From: Oscillospiraceae bacterium
GTDB taxonomy: Bacteria > Bacillota > Clostridia > Oscillospirales > Ruminococcaceae
DNA length: 64,000 bases
Assembly: GCA_031282245.1 (NCBI GenBank)
Contig: JAITEB010000028.1
Location: 1 to 64,000, forward strand
Direction: 5' to 3'
Shown: positions 26,092 through 34,756 of the stretch, piece by piece
Position numbering within the stretch: the first letter of the stretch is position 1
Layout of the letters: every line of letters begins with the position of its first letter
The notes under the pieces: model-generated
Database searches by the model: none
What the model was told of the DNA's origin: nothing
Seen by the model: only the letters and a program-made list of their open reading frames with translations
Position numbers and translations under genes: made by a program

Positions 26092-27798
26092 ATGCTGGGA
26101 AGGCTTTTCAGATACTTCAAAGGAAATACCCGCCTTTTGGCCGCCGCATTCGTTTCGGCCGCCGCCGCAAGCCTGCTTAACACAAGCGGCACTCTTTTTA
26201 TCGGCAAAGCGGTTGACGCAATCAGTGCGGCGGATTTTTCCGCGCTTTTGAAAAATATCCTGCTTCTGGCGCTTATTTATAGTTTCGCCGCGCTTTTTCA
26301 GTGGATTCTGATACGGTGCTCAAACAGACTTTCTTACCGTTCAGCAGCGGCGATACGGGCGGAGCTTTTCGCAAAGCTGAATAAACTGCCGCTTGCTTAT
26401 TTTGATTCCAGAGCTGACGGCGACACGGTAAGCCGCTTTACAAACGACCTGGACAGCGTGAGCGAAGCGTTGAACCTCAGCATAGGCGGTCTCTTTTCCG
26501 GGCTTGTAACAGTCGCGTCGGCGCTGGTTTTTATGCTCGGCCTTAATTTCTGGCTGGCCTTGATTGTGCTGGGTTTCACGCCGATTACGTTTATTGTCGC
26601 GAATTTAGTAGCCAAATCAAGCAGAGCCGCTTTTCTGGAACAGCAGAACGTTGTCGGCGAAATTTCCGGCTTTGTTTCGGAAAACGTCGGAAACGAGAAA
26701 ATTATCCGCGCCCTGGGTTGCGAGGACGAAAGTAAGCGCCGTTTTGGGCTTATGAATGAGAAGTTTCACAGGGCAAACATGCGGGCGCAGTTTGCTTCCT
26801 CCCTGATTAACCCGACCGCCCGCACGGTGGAGCATTTTTGCTATATAGCCATTGCCCTTGCCGGAGGTCTGTTTGCGCTGGACGGAAAAATAAACGTCGG
26901 CGCTATCGCAAGCTTTGTTATTTTTTCGTCGCAGTTCGCAAAACCTTTTAACGAGGTTTCCAGCATAAGCGTCAGCATTCAGACGGCCGCCGCCGCCGCC
27001 GGGCGGGTTTTTGCCCTGATGGACGCAAAGGAGGAAAGCCCCGATCCCCCATATGGCAAAAGCCGGAAGGGAAACGGCAGGGTTGAGTTCAGGAACGTCA
27101 GTTTTTCGTATATTCCTGGCAAGCCGCTGATAAAAAACTTAAGCTTCCTGGCAAAAGCCGGAAGCCTTACCGCAATAGTCGGGCCGACAGGCGCCGGAAA
27201 AACAACGCTCGTCAACCTGCTGATGCGCTTTTACGAGCCTGATTCGGGCGAAATCCTGATTGACGGCGAAAACATAAAAAGCGTCAGCCGCGACGAACTT
27301 CGGCGGCGCTTTGGGATGGTCTTGCAGGACAGCGCGCTTTTTTCCGGGACAATCGCGGAAAATATCGCATATGCGAAACCGGAAGCCGCAGCGGAAGAAA
27401 TCGCCGCCGCCGCGAAAGCCGCGCATGCCCATCATTTTATCAGGCGCCTTGAAAACGGCTATGACAGCCAGGTTCTGGAGGGCGGCGAAAACCTTTCCGG
27501 CGGCCAGAAACAGCTTATCACCATAGCGCGGGCGGTTCTTGCGGACGCGAAGATGCTCATACTGGACGAAGCGACAAGCGCCGTAGACGCGCTGACGGAA
27601 ATTCGCATTCAAAAGGCGCTGAACAAAATGATGAGAGACCGTACAAGCTTTGTCATCGCGCATAGACTTTCTACGATTGTTTCGGCGGATAATATACTTG
27701 TGCTTGACCGCGGAGATATTGTCGAGCAGGGAACGCATTGGGAACTTCTGGCAAAAAACGGCTTTTATGCGGCGCTTTACTACAGCCAGTTTGAGTAA
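26092..27798 (+). CDS. ABC exporter, fused membrane and ATPase domains
   Basis: A 568-residue half-transporter of the MsbA/LmrA type that would act as a dimer. Six helices occupy about 15-310. The nucleotide-binding domain has Walker A GPTGAGKTT at about 364-372, the signature NLSGGQKQL, Walker B MLILDEATSAVD and an H-loop in IAHRLST. Likely cargo is a lipid, drug or peptide; nothing in the neighbourhood decides this. A terminator hairpin follows immediately. Confidence 0.93.
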   Translation: MLGRLFRYFKGNTRLLAAAFVSAAAASLLNTSGTLFIGKAVDAISAADFSALLKNILLLALIYSFAALFQWILIRCSNRLSYRSAAAIRAELFAKLNKLPLAYFDSRADGDTVSRFTNDLDSVSEALNLSIGGLFSGLVTVASALVFMLGLNFWLALIVLGFTPITFIVANLVAKSSRAAFLEQQNVVGEISGFVSENVGNEKIIRALGCEDESKRRFGLMNEKFHRANMRAQFASSLINPTARTVEHFCYIAIALAGGLFALDGKINVGAIASFVIFSSQFAKPFNEVSSISVSIQTAAAAAGRVFALMDAKEESPDPPYGKSRKGNGRVEFRNVSFSYIPGKPLIKNLSFLAKAGSLTAIVGPTGAGKTTLVNLLMRFYEPDSGEILIDGENIKSVSRDELRRRFGMVLQDSALFSGTIAENIAYAKPEAAAEEIAAAAKAAHAHHFIRRLENGYDSQVLEGGENLSGGQKQLITIARAVLADAKMLILDEATSAVDALTEIRIQKALNKMMRDRTSFVIAHRLSTIVSADNILVLDRGDIVEQGTHWELLAKNGFYAALYYSQFE

Positions 27799-27805
27799 AA
27801 AAAAT

Positions 27806-27833
27806 AAAAGCCGCCGGAAAACCGACAGCTTTT
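27806..27833. terminator. Terminator between the ABC exporter and the ferredoxin gene
   Basis: AAAAGCCGCCGG (27806-27817) pairs with CCGACAGCTTTT (27822-27833) apart from two mismatches, around an AAAA loop. A-rich and T-rich flanks let it serve both convergent genes. Confidence 0.7.
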
Positions 27834-27849
27834 GCGCGCTTTTGCCGGA

Positions 27850-28020
27850 CTATTCTTCATTCGGCGCGCCGACGGGACAAACTGCGGCGCACGCTCCGCA
27901 TGAAATGCAGGCGCCCGGGTCAATAATATACTTTCCGCCGCCTTCGGAGATAGCGCCGGTCGGGCATTCGGCCTCGCACGCGCCGCAAGCGATGCATTCG
28001 TCGCTGATTACATATGCCAT
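27850..28020 (-). CDS. 2[4Fe-4S] ferredoxin
   Basis: A 56-residue clostridial-type ferredoxin. Two motifs are complete: CIACGACEAECP at 9-20 and CISCGACAAVCP at 38-49, eight cysteines in all, each set CxxCxxCxxxCP. The protein is a low-potential cytosolic electron carrier for fermentative and redox enzymes. GGAG lies 10 nt before the ATG. It is flanked by a terminator and by a ~260-nt gap, so it looks monocistronic. Confidence 0.96.
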   Translation of the reverse strand: MAYVISDECIACGACEAECPTGAISEGGGKYIIDPGACISCGACAAVCPVGAPNEE

Positions 28021-28286
28021 ATTTTTTAAGCTCCTGTCTTGTTAGTATGTTCGCCCGCAAACGGGCATATAAAACCATTTTTATTCTAGCAATTTTCAGA
28101 GAAAAAATCAAGTGCGGAAAAAAATATTGTGAACTTAAGATTATTTTTTGGGAAATAATTTGCTTATTCTGAAATTCTGTGATAAAATTAAATAAAGCAT
28201 TAGAAATTGCATTAAAAACTGGCGGTATATTTAAAATAACGCGCCAAAATTTAAACTATAATTAAGTTTATGAAAGAAGGATGCTG

Positions 28287-29258
28287 ATGGCTGAAGCTAA
28301 AGTTTCTGTGATTGTGCCTGTTTATAAAGCCGAAAATTATCTCAAGAAATGCGTAAACAGCCTTTTAAACCAGACTTATAAAAATTTAGAAATAATACTG
28401 GTTGACGACGGCTCTCCGGACGCCTGCCCGGAAATCTGCGAAGCATATGCAAAAAAAGATTCGCGGGTAAAAGTTCTGCATCAGGAAAACAGAGGCGCTT
28501 CCGCCGCGAAAAACGCCGCTTTGGAAATTGCCTGCGGTGACTACATGGGCTTTGCCGACTCCGACGACTGGGCGGCGCGGGATATGTTTCAAAATCTTGT
28601 GGGGCTTGCACAAAAATACAATGCGGAAATAGTTATGTGCAATTCGCGAATGCTGATAAACGGCAAAGAGAAATTGAGCGAAATAAAGCTGCCCTTTCAA
28701 GAAGGGGTTTTAAAGCCCGAAGAAGCTATGGAAAATATTCTCTCCGACGGCGGGTATTGCGGATACATGTGTAACAAGCTTTACTCCGCGAAATTTTTCA
28801 AGGGCGAAAACCCGCTGCGCTTTGACGAAAATATTTTTTACTGCGAAGACCTGTTGCTGAATATAAAATCCATGCTCAGGGCAAAAAAAATAGCCTATAC
28901 GAAACAGGCGGAATATTATTATTTATACAGAACGGATTCAATTTCGCACGGATTTTCGCCCAAGACTTTGACCATTCTGAAAGCTTTAAAACAAATCGCG
29001 GAAATTACTCCGCCGAAAATAAGCGGACTGGCAAGAGCGCTTTATGCCGACCACGCGCTGAATTTCTGTTGTCACGCAATGGCAAAAAATTACAAAACAG
29101 CGTTTCTTGTCCTCGGCGGCGAATATAAAAAAAGCAGGGCGGATTTTGAAAGATATAAATCTCATTTCTCAAAACCGCACAGGATCAGGGCACAGCTTGC
29201 CGGGCTTAATTTAAAGCTGGCCTGCCGGATGTGGAACTACGCTAAGCGAATGCGATAA
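28287..29258 (+). CDS. Family 2 glycosyltransferase
   Basis: A GT-A-fold glycosyltransferase of 323 residues. It begins with VSVIVPVYKAENYL, then DDGSPD (nucleotide-sugar site), and the DxD-type motif in GFADSDDW at about 90. There is no transmembrane segment, so it would act at the cytosolic membrane face. I choose the ATG at 28287, which has AGAAGG 6 nt upstream, over the ATG at 28281. It is the first of three same-strand genes with a flippase and a GT4 enzyme, so it probably builds a surface polysaccharide or glycolipid. Donor and acceptor unknown. Confidence 0.92.
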   Translation: MAEAKVSVIVPVYKAENYLKKCVNSLLNQTYKNLEIILVDDGSPDACPEICEAYAKKDSRVKVLHQENRGASAAKNAALEIACGDYMGFADSDDWAARDMFQNLVGLAQKYNAEIVMCNSRMLINGKEKLSEIKLPFQEGVLKPEEAMENILSDGGYCGYMCNKLYSAKFFKGENPLRFDENIFYCEDLLLNIKSMLRAKKIAYTKQAEYYYLYRTDSISHGFSPKTLTILKALKQIAEITPPKISGLARALYADHALNFCCHAMAKNYKTAFLVLGGEYKKSRADFERYKSHFSKPHRIRAQLAGLNLKLACRMWNYAKRMR

Positions 29259-29277
29259 AGACTGGAGGGCTTTTGGG

Positions 29278-30735
29278 GTGGCGGAAAAGAAAAATTTCAA
29301 AAAATTTGTCAAGAGCCTTTTTTACGCTTTTTCGGCGCAGGGGGTTTCCACCGCGCTGGGGATAATGATGACGCTGTTTGTGTCAAAGGCGCTGGGCGTG
29401 GCGGATTTCGGCTATTGGCAGTTGTTTATCATGTACACAAATTATGTCGGTCTTACTCATTTCGGCATAATGGACGGGATTTATCTCCGGCTTGGCGGTT
29501 CGGAATACAAAGATCTGAATTTTCCTGTCCTGGCGTCGCAGTTTTGGATAATGATCATAGAGCAGGCGGCGCTTGGGGTGGGGGTGCTGGTTTTCGCGCT
29601 TGTCTTTGAGCAAAACCCGGAACGGCGCTTTGTGTGGTTTATGGTGGCGCTGTACATGCTCACGCTCAATGCGGACTATTATTTCGGCTATATTTTTCAG
29701 GCCACGAACAATACCGCCAAATATTCGCTTTCGGTCATGCTGGACAAGCTGGCCTTTACGGTCTATATAGCCATCCTGCTTTTTTGGAAAATCAGGAATT
29801 ACAAGATCTATGTCGGGCTTTTTGTGTGGACAAAGGTAATGGCGCTGGTTTATTCGGTTATAGCGGGGAAAGAGATTATTTTCACGCGTCTGGAAAGTCT
29901 TAAAAAATCCCTGCGGGAGGCATGGTATAATATTAAAGTCGGGATTCAGCTGCTGCTGGCGAATATGGCCAGCCTGTTCATTTTGGGCAGCGGGCGCATG
30001 GTTGTCGACGGACGCTGGGGGATAGAAGTCTTTGGGAAATTTTCTTTTTCTATATCGCTCTCAAATTTTGTGCTGAATTTTATTGGGCAGATAAGCATGG
30101 TTATGTTCCCGGCGCTGAGGCGCGTTGACCGCAAAAATCTGGAAGGACTTTACAGTTCTCTGCGCGACGGTCTTGGGATAGCGCTTAACGCGGTCTATCT
30201 GATTTATATACCCATGAAAATCCTGCTTGCTCTCTGGCTTCCGCAGTACAAAGAAAGCCTGTATTATCTTGCTATAATACTGCCCGTCTGCACGTTTGAC
30301 GGCAAAATGCAGATTCTTTGCAATACTTATTTGAAAGTCCTGAGAAAAGAAAAAATTCTGCTTATTTTGAATATTGCTTCTGTTGTAATCTGCCTTTCTT
30401 TCAGTCTGCTGGGGGCTTATGTTTTTGGCAGCCTTTATTTTGTAATAGGCTCAATGGTCTGCGCTGTGGCTTTCCGGTCAATTGCGGCGGAGCTTTATCT
30501 GGCCAGGCTTATGCATGCCTCGGCTATAAAAGGGCTTGCGGCGGAGCTTGCGCTGTCGGCGCTTTTTGTCGGGCTTTCGCTTTTGGCCGGGGATTTGCTC
30601 GCTTTTGGGATATACTGCGCGGCGTATATTATATATCTGCTTTTCAGCAGGGCTCAGATAAGCGAACTTTTGAAGACTGTAAAGCTCATGCTGAAAGGCC
30701 GCTCGGAGGCGGAACAGTCTATATCCGCCGCATAG
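29278..30735 (+). CDS. Polysaccharide-type flippase (Wzx/MATE-like membrane protein)
   Basis: A 485-residue, strongly hydrophobic protein with 12-14 predicted helices. It begins with a short basic stretch and then YAFSAQGVSTALGIMMTLFV and SKALGVADFGYWQLFIMY, the opening typical of oligosaccharide flippases. It would move lipid-linked oligosaccharides across the membrane. Starts with GTG 19 nt after the glycosyltransferase, with GGAGGG upstream. The GT4 enzyme begins 65 nt after its stop. Confidence 0.88.
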   Translation: MAEKKNFKKFVKSLFYAFSAQGVSTALGIMMTLFVSKALGVADFGYWQLFIMYTNYVGLTHFGIMDGIYLRLGGSEYKDLNFPVLASQFWIMIIEQAALGVGVLVFALVFEQNPERRFVWFMVALYMLTLNADYYFGYIFQATNNTAKYSLSVMLDKLAFTVYIAILLFWKIRNYKIYVGLFVWTKVMALVYSVIAGKEIIFTRLESLKKSLREAWYNIKVGIQLLLANMASLFILGSGRMVVDGRWGIEVFGKFSFSISLSNFVLNFIGQISMVMFPALRRVDRKNLEGLYSSLRDGLGIALNAVYLIYIPMKILLALWLPQYKESLYYLAIILPVCTFDGKMQILCNTYLKVLRKEKILLILNIASVVICLSFSLLGAYVFGSLYFVIGSMVCAVAFRSIAAELYLARLMHASAIKGLAAELALSALFVGLSLLAGDLLAFGIYCAAYIIYLLFSRAQISELLKTVKLMLKGRSEAEQSISAA

Positions 30736-30800
30736 AGCCGGTTTAAACCGGTTTAAATAAAAAAATCTAATATAATTCCAGAAAGGGCGCGTTATACAGC

Positions 30801-31928
30801 TTGAAAAAAAAATTACTTCTCAGCGTTGAATGCATGGGAGGCGGCGTCAGGCGTCATGTAGTCGATTTAATCAAAAATATCAATCATGAAAAATTCGACG
30901 TCACGCTTTTATATGGCGCCAGCCGCACAGACGACGCTTTTCACAGCGCCTATACCGAGCTTAAAAAATACGCCGAGCTTGTCCCAAGCCGCTATATGCT
31001 CCGCGAAATCTCCCCAATAATGGACGTCAGCGCCATAAAAGAATCGCGGGATTTGATAAAAAGCTTTAAGCCCGATATAGTGCACTGCCACAGCTCGAAA
31101 GCCGGGGCCGTCTGCCGCATTGCCGCAAAAGCCGAAAAAGTCCCGAAGGTCTTTTATACGCCCCATGTGTACGCTTTCCAGGCGCCGGAATTCTCAGAGA
31201 AACAAAAATTCGCCTATATCCAGATTGAAAAGCGGCTCAGCCGCGGCGCAACTACTCTGACGTTCAATGTCTCCAAAGAAGAAAAACGCTGTGCCCTTAA
31301 AGCCGGGCTTGACTGCCGGGATAAATTCAAGGTGATTTACAACGGCATAGAAGACTGCCCCATAATGGACAAAAGCGAAGCCCGGCAAAGGCTTGGCCTT
31401 CCGGAAAACGCCTTTGTCGCGGGGGTTACGGCGCGGCTGAACAGCCAGAAGGATCCTTTAACTTTTGTGAAAATAGCGGAGACTTTCGTCGCGGAGCATC
31501 CCGACGCGCACTTCGCCTACATAGGTTCCGGTCCCTTCGCCGAAAGCATTAATACATATATCCTGCACCACGGCCTGGAGAAAAATATTCACCTGCTCGG
31601 CTACAGAAACGATGCGGAGTTTGTCGTGTCCGCCTTTGACGTTTATCTGCTCACGTCTGTTTATGAGGGCTATCCCTACTGCCTTGTGGAAGCCCTGCGG
31701 GCGGGGGTTCCGCTTGCCGCGACAAAAGTCTCCGGCAATAAAGAAATTGTCAAACCCAGCATAAACGGCGACTTCTTCGAGGCGGGGGACGTGAATTCCG
31801 GCGTGCGGCTTCTGGAGAAATTTTATAAAAATACGCCTTACTCAAGAGAAAGCGTGCGGGAGACTTTTAAAACAGGCTTTTCTCTCCGGCGCATGATTAA
31901 AACTATAGAATATTTTTATCTGGCGTGA
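30801..31928 (+). CDS. Family 4 glycosyltransferase
   Basis: A GT-B-fold retaining glycosyltransferase, 375 residues. The N-terminal domain has GGGVRRHVVDLIKNI (about 13-27) and HCHSSKAGAVCRIAA. The C-terminal nucleotide-sugar domain has LLTSVYEGYPYCLVEALRAG, containing the conserved EX7E glutamates. The start codon is TTG with only a modest ribosome-binding site (AAAGGG, 14-15 nt upstream), so the start is less certain than the family. It completes the small glycan cluster with the GT2 enzyme and the flippase. Confidence 0.92.
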   Translation: MKKKLLLSVECMGGGVRRHVVDLIKNINHEKFDVTLLYGASRTDDAFHSAYTELKKYAELVPSRYMLREISPIMDVSAIKESRDLIKSFKPDIVHCHSSKAGAVCRIAAKAEKVPKVFYTPHVYAFQAPEFSEKQKFAYIQIEKRLSRGATTLTFNVSKEEKRCALKAGLDCRDKFKVIYNGIEDCPIMDKSEARQRLGLPENAFVAGVTARLNSQKDPLTFVKIAETFVAEHPDAHFAYIGSGPFAESINTYILHHGLEKNIHLLGYRNDAEFVVSAFDVYLLTSVYEGYPYCLVEALRAGVPLAATKVSGNKEIVKPSINGDFFEAGDVNSGVRLLEKFYKNTPYSRESVRETFKTGFSLRRMIKTIEYFYLA

Positions 31929-31984
31929 TTTTGCAATATTCCCTGTATTTATAAAATACGGCGGTTTTTGCGTTTCCGGCAAGC

Positions 31985-32590
31985 TCAGGATTCGCTGCTA
32001 TAGGGATTCGGGATAAAACTGATTTTGTTCAGCGGCCAGTACCGAAAAAACATCCCGCCGACGATATAGCGCGTGTCTATCTGCCCAATATCGGCGGAAC
32101 GGCTGTCAAGCGAATCGTTGCGGTTGTCGCCCATGACAAAAACTTTGCCTTTTTCTACAGTGACGGCTTCGCCCGTGCTCATGTCTTCTCTAAGATAGGT
32201 CTGCTCCAGTATGTAAGGCTCGTCCAGGGCCTTGCCGTTGACAAAGACAATTCCAGCCTCAAAATTTATTTCAACAACATCGCCCTCAACGGCGATGACG
32301 CGCTTGATAAGCGGTTTTGATTTGTCGACGTTAATAAGCCTTGGCTGAGTTATAGCCACAATGTCGCCTTTCTGTGGGGAATAAAACAGGTTATAGGCGA
32401 CGAGCCTGTCCTGATTCTCAAGCGTGGGATTCATCGAAGGCCCGATAACAGTAAACATGCGGAAAACAATGCCAAGAACAAGAATCAGAAAAATAAGGGC
32501 GTTGACGATAGACTCCGCCCAATCGTATATTTCTCTTACAAGCGTATCCGAAGCTTTTCCTCCGGGACTGAAAAAACTTTGTGTCTCCAA
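31985..32590 (-). CDS. lepB: Signal peptidase I
   Basis: Membrane serine protease that removes signal peptides from exported proteins. The 201-residue protein has one membrane helix (about 30-48), the catalytic serine S52 in IGPSMNPTL, the catalytic lysine K96 in LIKRVIAVEGD, and the downstream box VMGDNRNDSLDSR. It starts with TTG behind GAGGTGA at 7 nt spacing. It is the second of two tandem lepB genes downstream of rplS; the two are related but not near-identical. Confidence 0.95.
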   Translation of the reverse strand: METQSFFSPGGKASDTLVREIYDWAESIVNALIFLILVLGIVFRMFTVIGPSMNPTLENQDRLVAYNLFYSPQKGDIVAITQPRLINVDKSKPLIKRVIAVEGDVVEINFEAGIVFVNGKALDEPYILEQTYLREDMSTGEAVTVEKGKVFVMGDNRNDSLDSRSADIGQIDTRYIVGGMFFRYWPLNKISFIPNPYSSES

Positions 32591-32650
32591 AATAAAGTCA
32601 CCTCATCAAAAAATTTGGCGCTCTGTAAAGGCGTCCGCCGCTTGTTCCCC

Positions 32651-33262
32651 TTACAGAAGTTTGAATTTGTCCGTCGGCCAAAACCGCGCGATAACCCTTT
32701 TGCTGATGTATCTCACATCAACCTGCCCGATAGAAATATTGCGGCTGTCATCGGAATTGTTGCGGTTGTCGCCCATAACGAATATATGCCCTTTTTCCAC
32801 AGTGAGCGGGAACTCTGTAGGCGTAAGGCTGACGCGGGTGGTCAGCTCATAAATATAAGGCTCGTCCAGGACGGCGCCGTTCAGATAAACTGTGCCGCTG
32901 GTAAAATCTATGTCGATAGTGTCCCCTTCAATGGCAATAACGCGCTTGACAAGCGTCTTGCCCTCGTCCGCAATGTTGATGTCGCTCACAATTCCCGCGT
33001 GGCGCTCAAACAGGACAATATCGCCGCGGTTTATCCTGCCGTATATAGGCACGGCCAAAAGCCGGTCGTCGTTGCTGAAAGTCGGGTACATGGACATTCC
33101 GGAAACTTTTGTCCCGCTGATTATAAGACTGAACAACATCAAAACAGAGACAAGGGCGAGCACCGACATTTCTATAAATTCATAGACAGAAGAAACAGCC
33201 TTACCGATTTTGTTTTCAGCTTGCCGCTCATAATAATAGGATGAATGTGATGAGAGCAACAA
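32651..33262 (-). CDS. lepB: Signal peptidase I (second tandem copy)
   Basis: A 203-residue type I signal peptidase. After an N-terminal tail richer in Ser, Tyr and His than the neighbouring copy's, one helix (about 30-48) leads to the catalytic serine in VSGMSMYPTF, the lysine in LVKRVIAIEGD and VMGDNRNNSDDSR. I prefer the TTG at 33262, 6 nt after AAAGGTG; the GTG at 33271 lies inside that site. Two copies suggest division of labour between substrates, for example vegetative and sporulation-stage, which the sequence cannot settle. Confidence 0.94.
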   Translation of the reverse strand: MLLSSHSSYYYERQAENKIGKAVSSVYEFIEMSVLALVSVLMLFSLIISGTKVSGMSMYPTFSNDDRLLAVPIYGRINRGDIVLFERHAGIVSDINIADEGKTLVKRVIAIEGDTIDIDFTSGTVYLNGAVLDEPYIYELTTRVSLTPTEFPLTVEKGHIFVMGDNRNNSDDSRNISIGQVDVRYISKRVIARFWPTDKFKLL

Positions 33263-33396
33263 TTTTATCACCTTTTTTCGTTGTTGAGGCGTTTTGCTGT
33301 ATCTGTTGACGAAAATTATTATGAACCGTTGCTGAGTTTTTATTTAGAGCGCATAAAAATTAGAAAACGTCTGTAAGAATCCATGCTTCCCAAAAA

Positions 33397-33424
33397 GCAA
33401 AAAAGGGCTGTAAAAGCCCCTTTC
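33397..33424 (-). terminator. Terminator after rplS
   Basis: On the minus strand AAGGGGCT, a short loop, then AGCCCTTTTTT: the stem AGCCC/GGGCT (33405-33419) is flanked by A and T runs. It uncouples rplS from the signal peptidase genes. Confidence 0.7.
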
Positions 33425-33436
33425 TTTCCGAAAATA

Positions 33437-33787
33437 TCATCCAAGAAGAGTTTTAACTTTCGCGGCTTTTCCAATGCGCTTGCGCAGGTAGTAAAGCTTG
33501 GCTCTGCGGACGCGGCCGCGGCGCACTACCTCAACCTTCGCGACGTTCGGGCTGTGCAGCGGGAAAACCCTTTCAACGCCAACGCCATAGGACACCCGGC
33601 GAACGGTAAAAGTTTCCTGGATACCGCCGTGTTTTCTGGCGATAACTGTTCCCTCAAAGTTCTGGATTCTTTCTCTTTCGCCCTCTTTAATGCGGACATG
33701 AACCCTTACGGTGTCCCCGATGGAAAACTTGGGAACTTCGGCTTCGGGCTTATAGCTTTCTTGTTCAATCAGTTTTAAGGCGTCCAT
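33437..33787 (-). CDS. rplS: 50S ribosomal protein L19
   Basis: Ribosomal protein at the 30S-50S interface. The 116 residues have the family signature throughout: [34 protein letters not shown] and [17 protein letters not shown], ending in the basic [23 protein letters not shown] lies 12 nt before the ATG. It has its own terminator and is followed by the two signal peptidase genes, a neighbourhood often seen in Bacillota. Confidence 0.98.
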   Translation of the reverse strand: MDALKLIEQESYKPEAEVPKFSIGDTVRVHVRIKEGERERIQNFEGTVIARKHGGIQETFTVRRVSYGVGVERVFPLHSPNVAKVEVVRRGRVRRAKLYYLRKRIGKAAKVKTLLG

Positions 33788-33921
33788 TTAAGACGAAAAC
33801 CTCCTTAGTAATCTTAGGATATTCTTGCCAGCCGTGGCAGAGGACTATCCGCACATGCTTTTTTATTGTATCACGCGCACGGGAACTTTGCAAGGACTTT
33901 ATTCTGAAAATTTTGCAAAAA

Positions 33922-34593
33922 TCACTTGTCCAGCGGTATCACGTTCTTGAAAACAGCCGTATACAACGGGGAAATAACTTTGTCTATATGATAGCAGCCG
34001 AAAAACCAGCGCTTGAAACTGCACTTTTTGCTCACTTCGTCAAGAAAATTTTCCACCAGAGTAAAGCCCTCGTCCTGAACATCCAGAAAGCCCCTGATTC
34101 TGGACGTAATGTCGTGGCTTATTATATAGTCCACAGTCCACCCGGCCCGCTCAAGGTTTTCCCGGGCGCGGCTTATACCGGCCTGGGTGAGTTCGCTCTC
34201 CTGCCCCGCGCCCCGCCCGGTATTGTCCGCCGCTTCGCTGTCAAGGGTGTGCCCGCCACCGAAGGCAAAAAACTTTTTGCCCTCTATCTGGTAAATTTCG
34301 CCCCTGAGCATCTGGTAAACGTTTTTGCTCAGCGCGCGAACTTTGCCGCCGCAGAAGTCCTCCGACGGGAAAGCGTTCAGGAGTTCAAAATTCTCATGAG
34401 TTCCCTCAACGAACATGATTTTGTATTTAAACTTTGAAAGCGAATTTAATACTTTGCGCTCCGCCGGGCTGCCGTCCCACACAAAGCCAAAATCCCCGCA
34501 GATTAAAAGGCAGTCATTTTTTCGCAGTTTTCTAAAGCCGGGTTCAAAAAACCTCTGTCTGTCTCCATGAAGATCCCCGCTTACAAATACCAT
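33922..34593 (-). CDS. Calcineurin-like metallophosphoesterase
   Basis: A 223-residue cytosolic phosphoesterase. Metal-binding motifs appear in order: GDLHGD at 6-11, CGDFGFVWDG near 40, GTHEN (a variant of GNHE) near 70, GGGHTLD and a late SHD/HID segment. The chosen ATG has AGGAGG 9 nt upstream; a frame extended 18 codons further has no ribosome-binding site. The substrate is unknown. It is the most upstream gene on the minus strand here, divergent from the D,D-carboxypeptidase gene. Confidence 0.85.
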   Translation of the reverse strand: MVFVSGDLHGDRQRFFEPGFRKLRKNDCLLICGDFGFVWDGSPAERKVLNSLSKFKYKIMFVEGTHENFELLNAFPSEDFCGGKVRALSKNVYQMLRGEIYQIEGKKFFAFGGGHTLDSEAADNTGRGAGQESELTQAGISRARENLERAGWTVDYIISHDITSRIRGFLDVQDEGFTLVENFLDEVSKKCSFKRWFFGCYHIDKVISPLYTAVFKNVIPLDK

Positions 34594-34655
34594 TCCAAGA
34601 AGCCTCCTGTTTAAAATAAAATTAAGAGCTTTATTATTTATTTTCAAAAAAAATA

Positions 34656-34664
34656 TGTTATACT
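34656..34664 (+). promoter_or_regulatory. Extended -10 promoter of the D,D-carboxypeptidase gene
   Basis: TGt-TATACT at 34656-34664, about 90 nt upstream of the ATG at 34757. No strong -35 hexamer is seen. Confidence 0.45.
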
Positions 34665-34756
34665 GAAAATAATAAGGCTTTTTATTATTCTGCCGTTGAC
34701 AGCCGCATTTTATTGCCCGAATATAATAATACTACAGATAGAGGGAGCTTGTCTAC

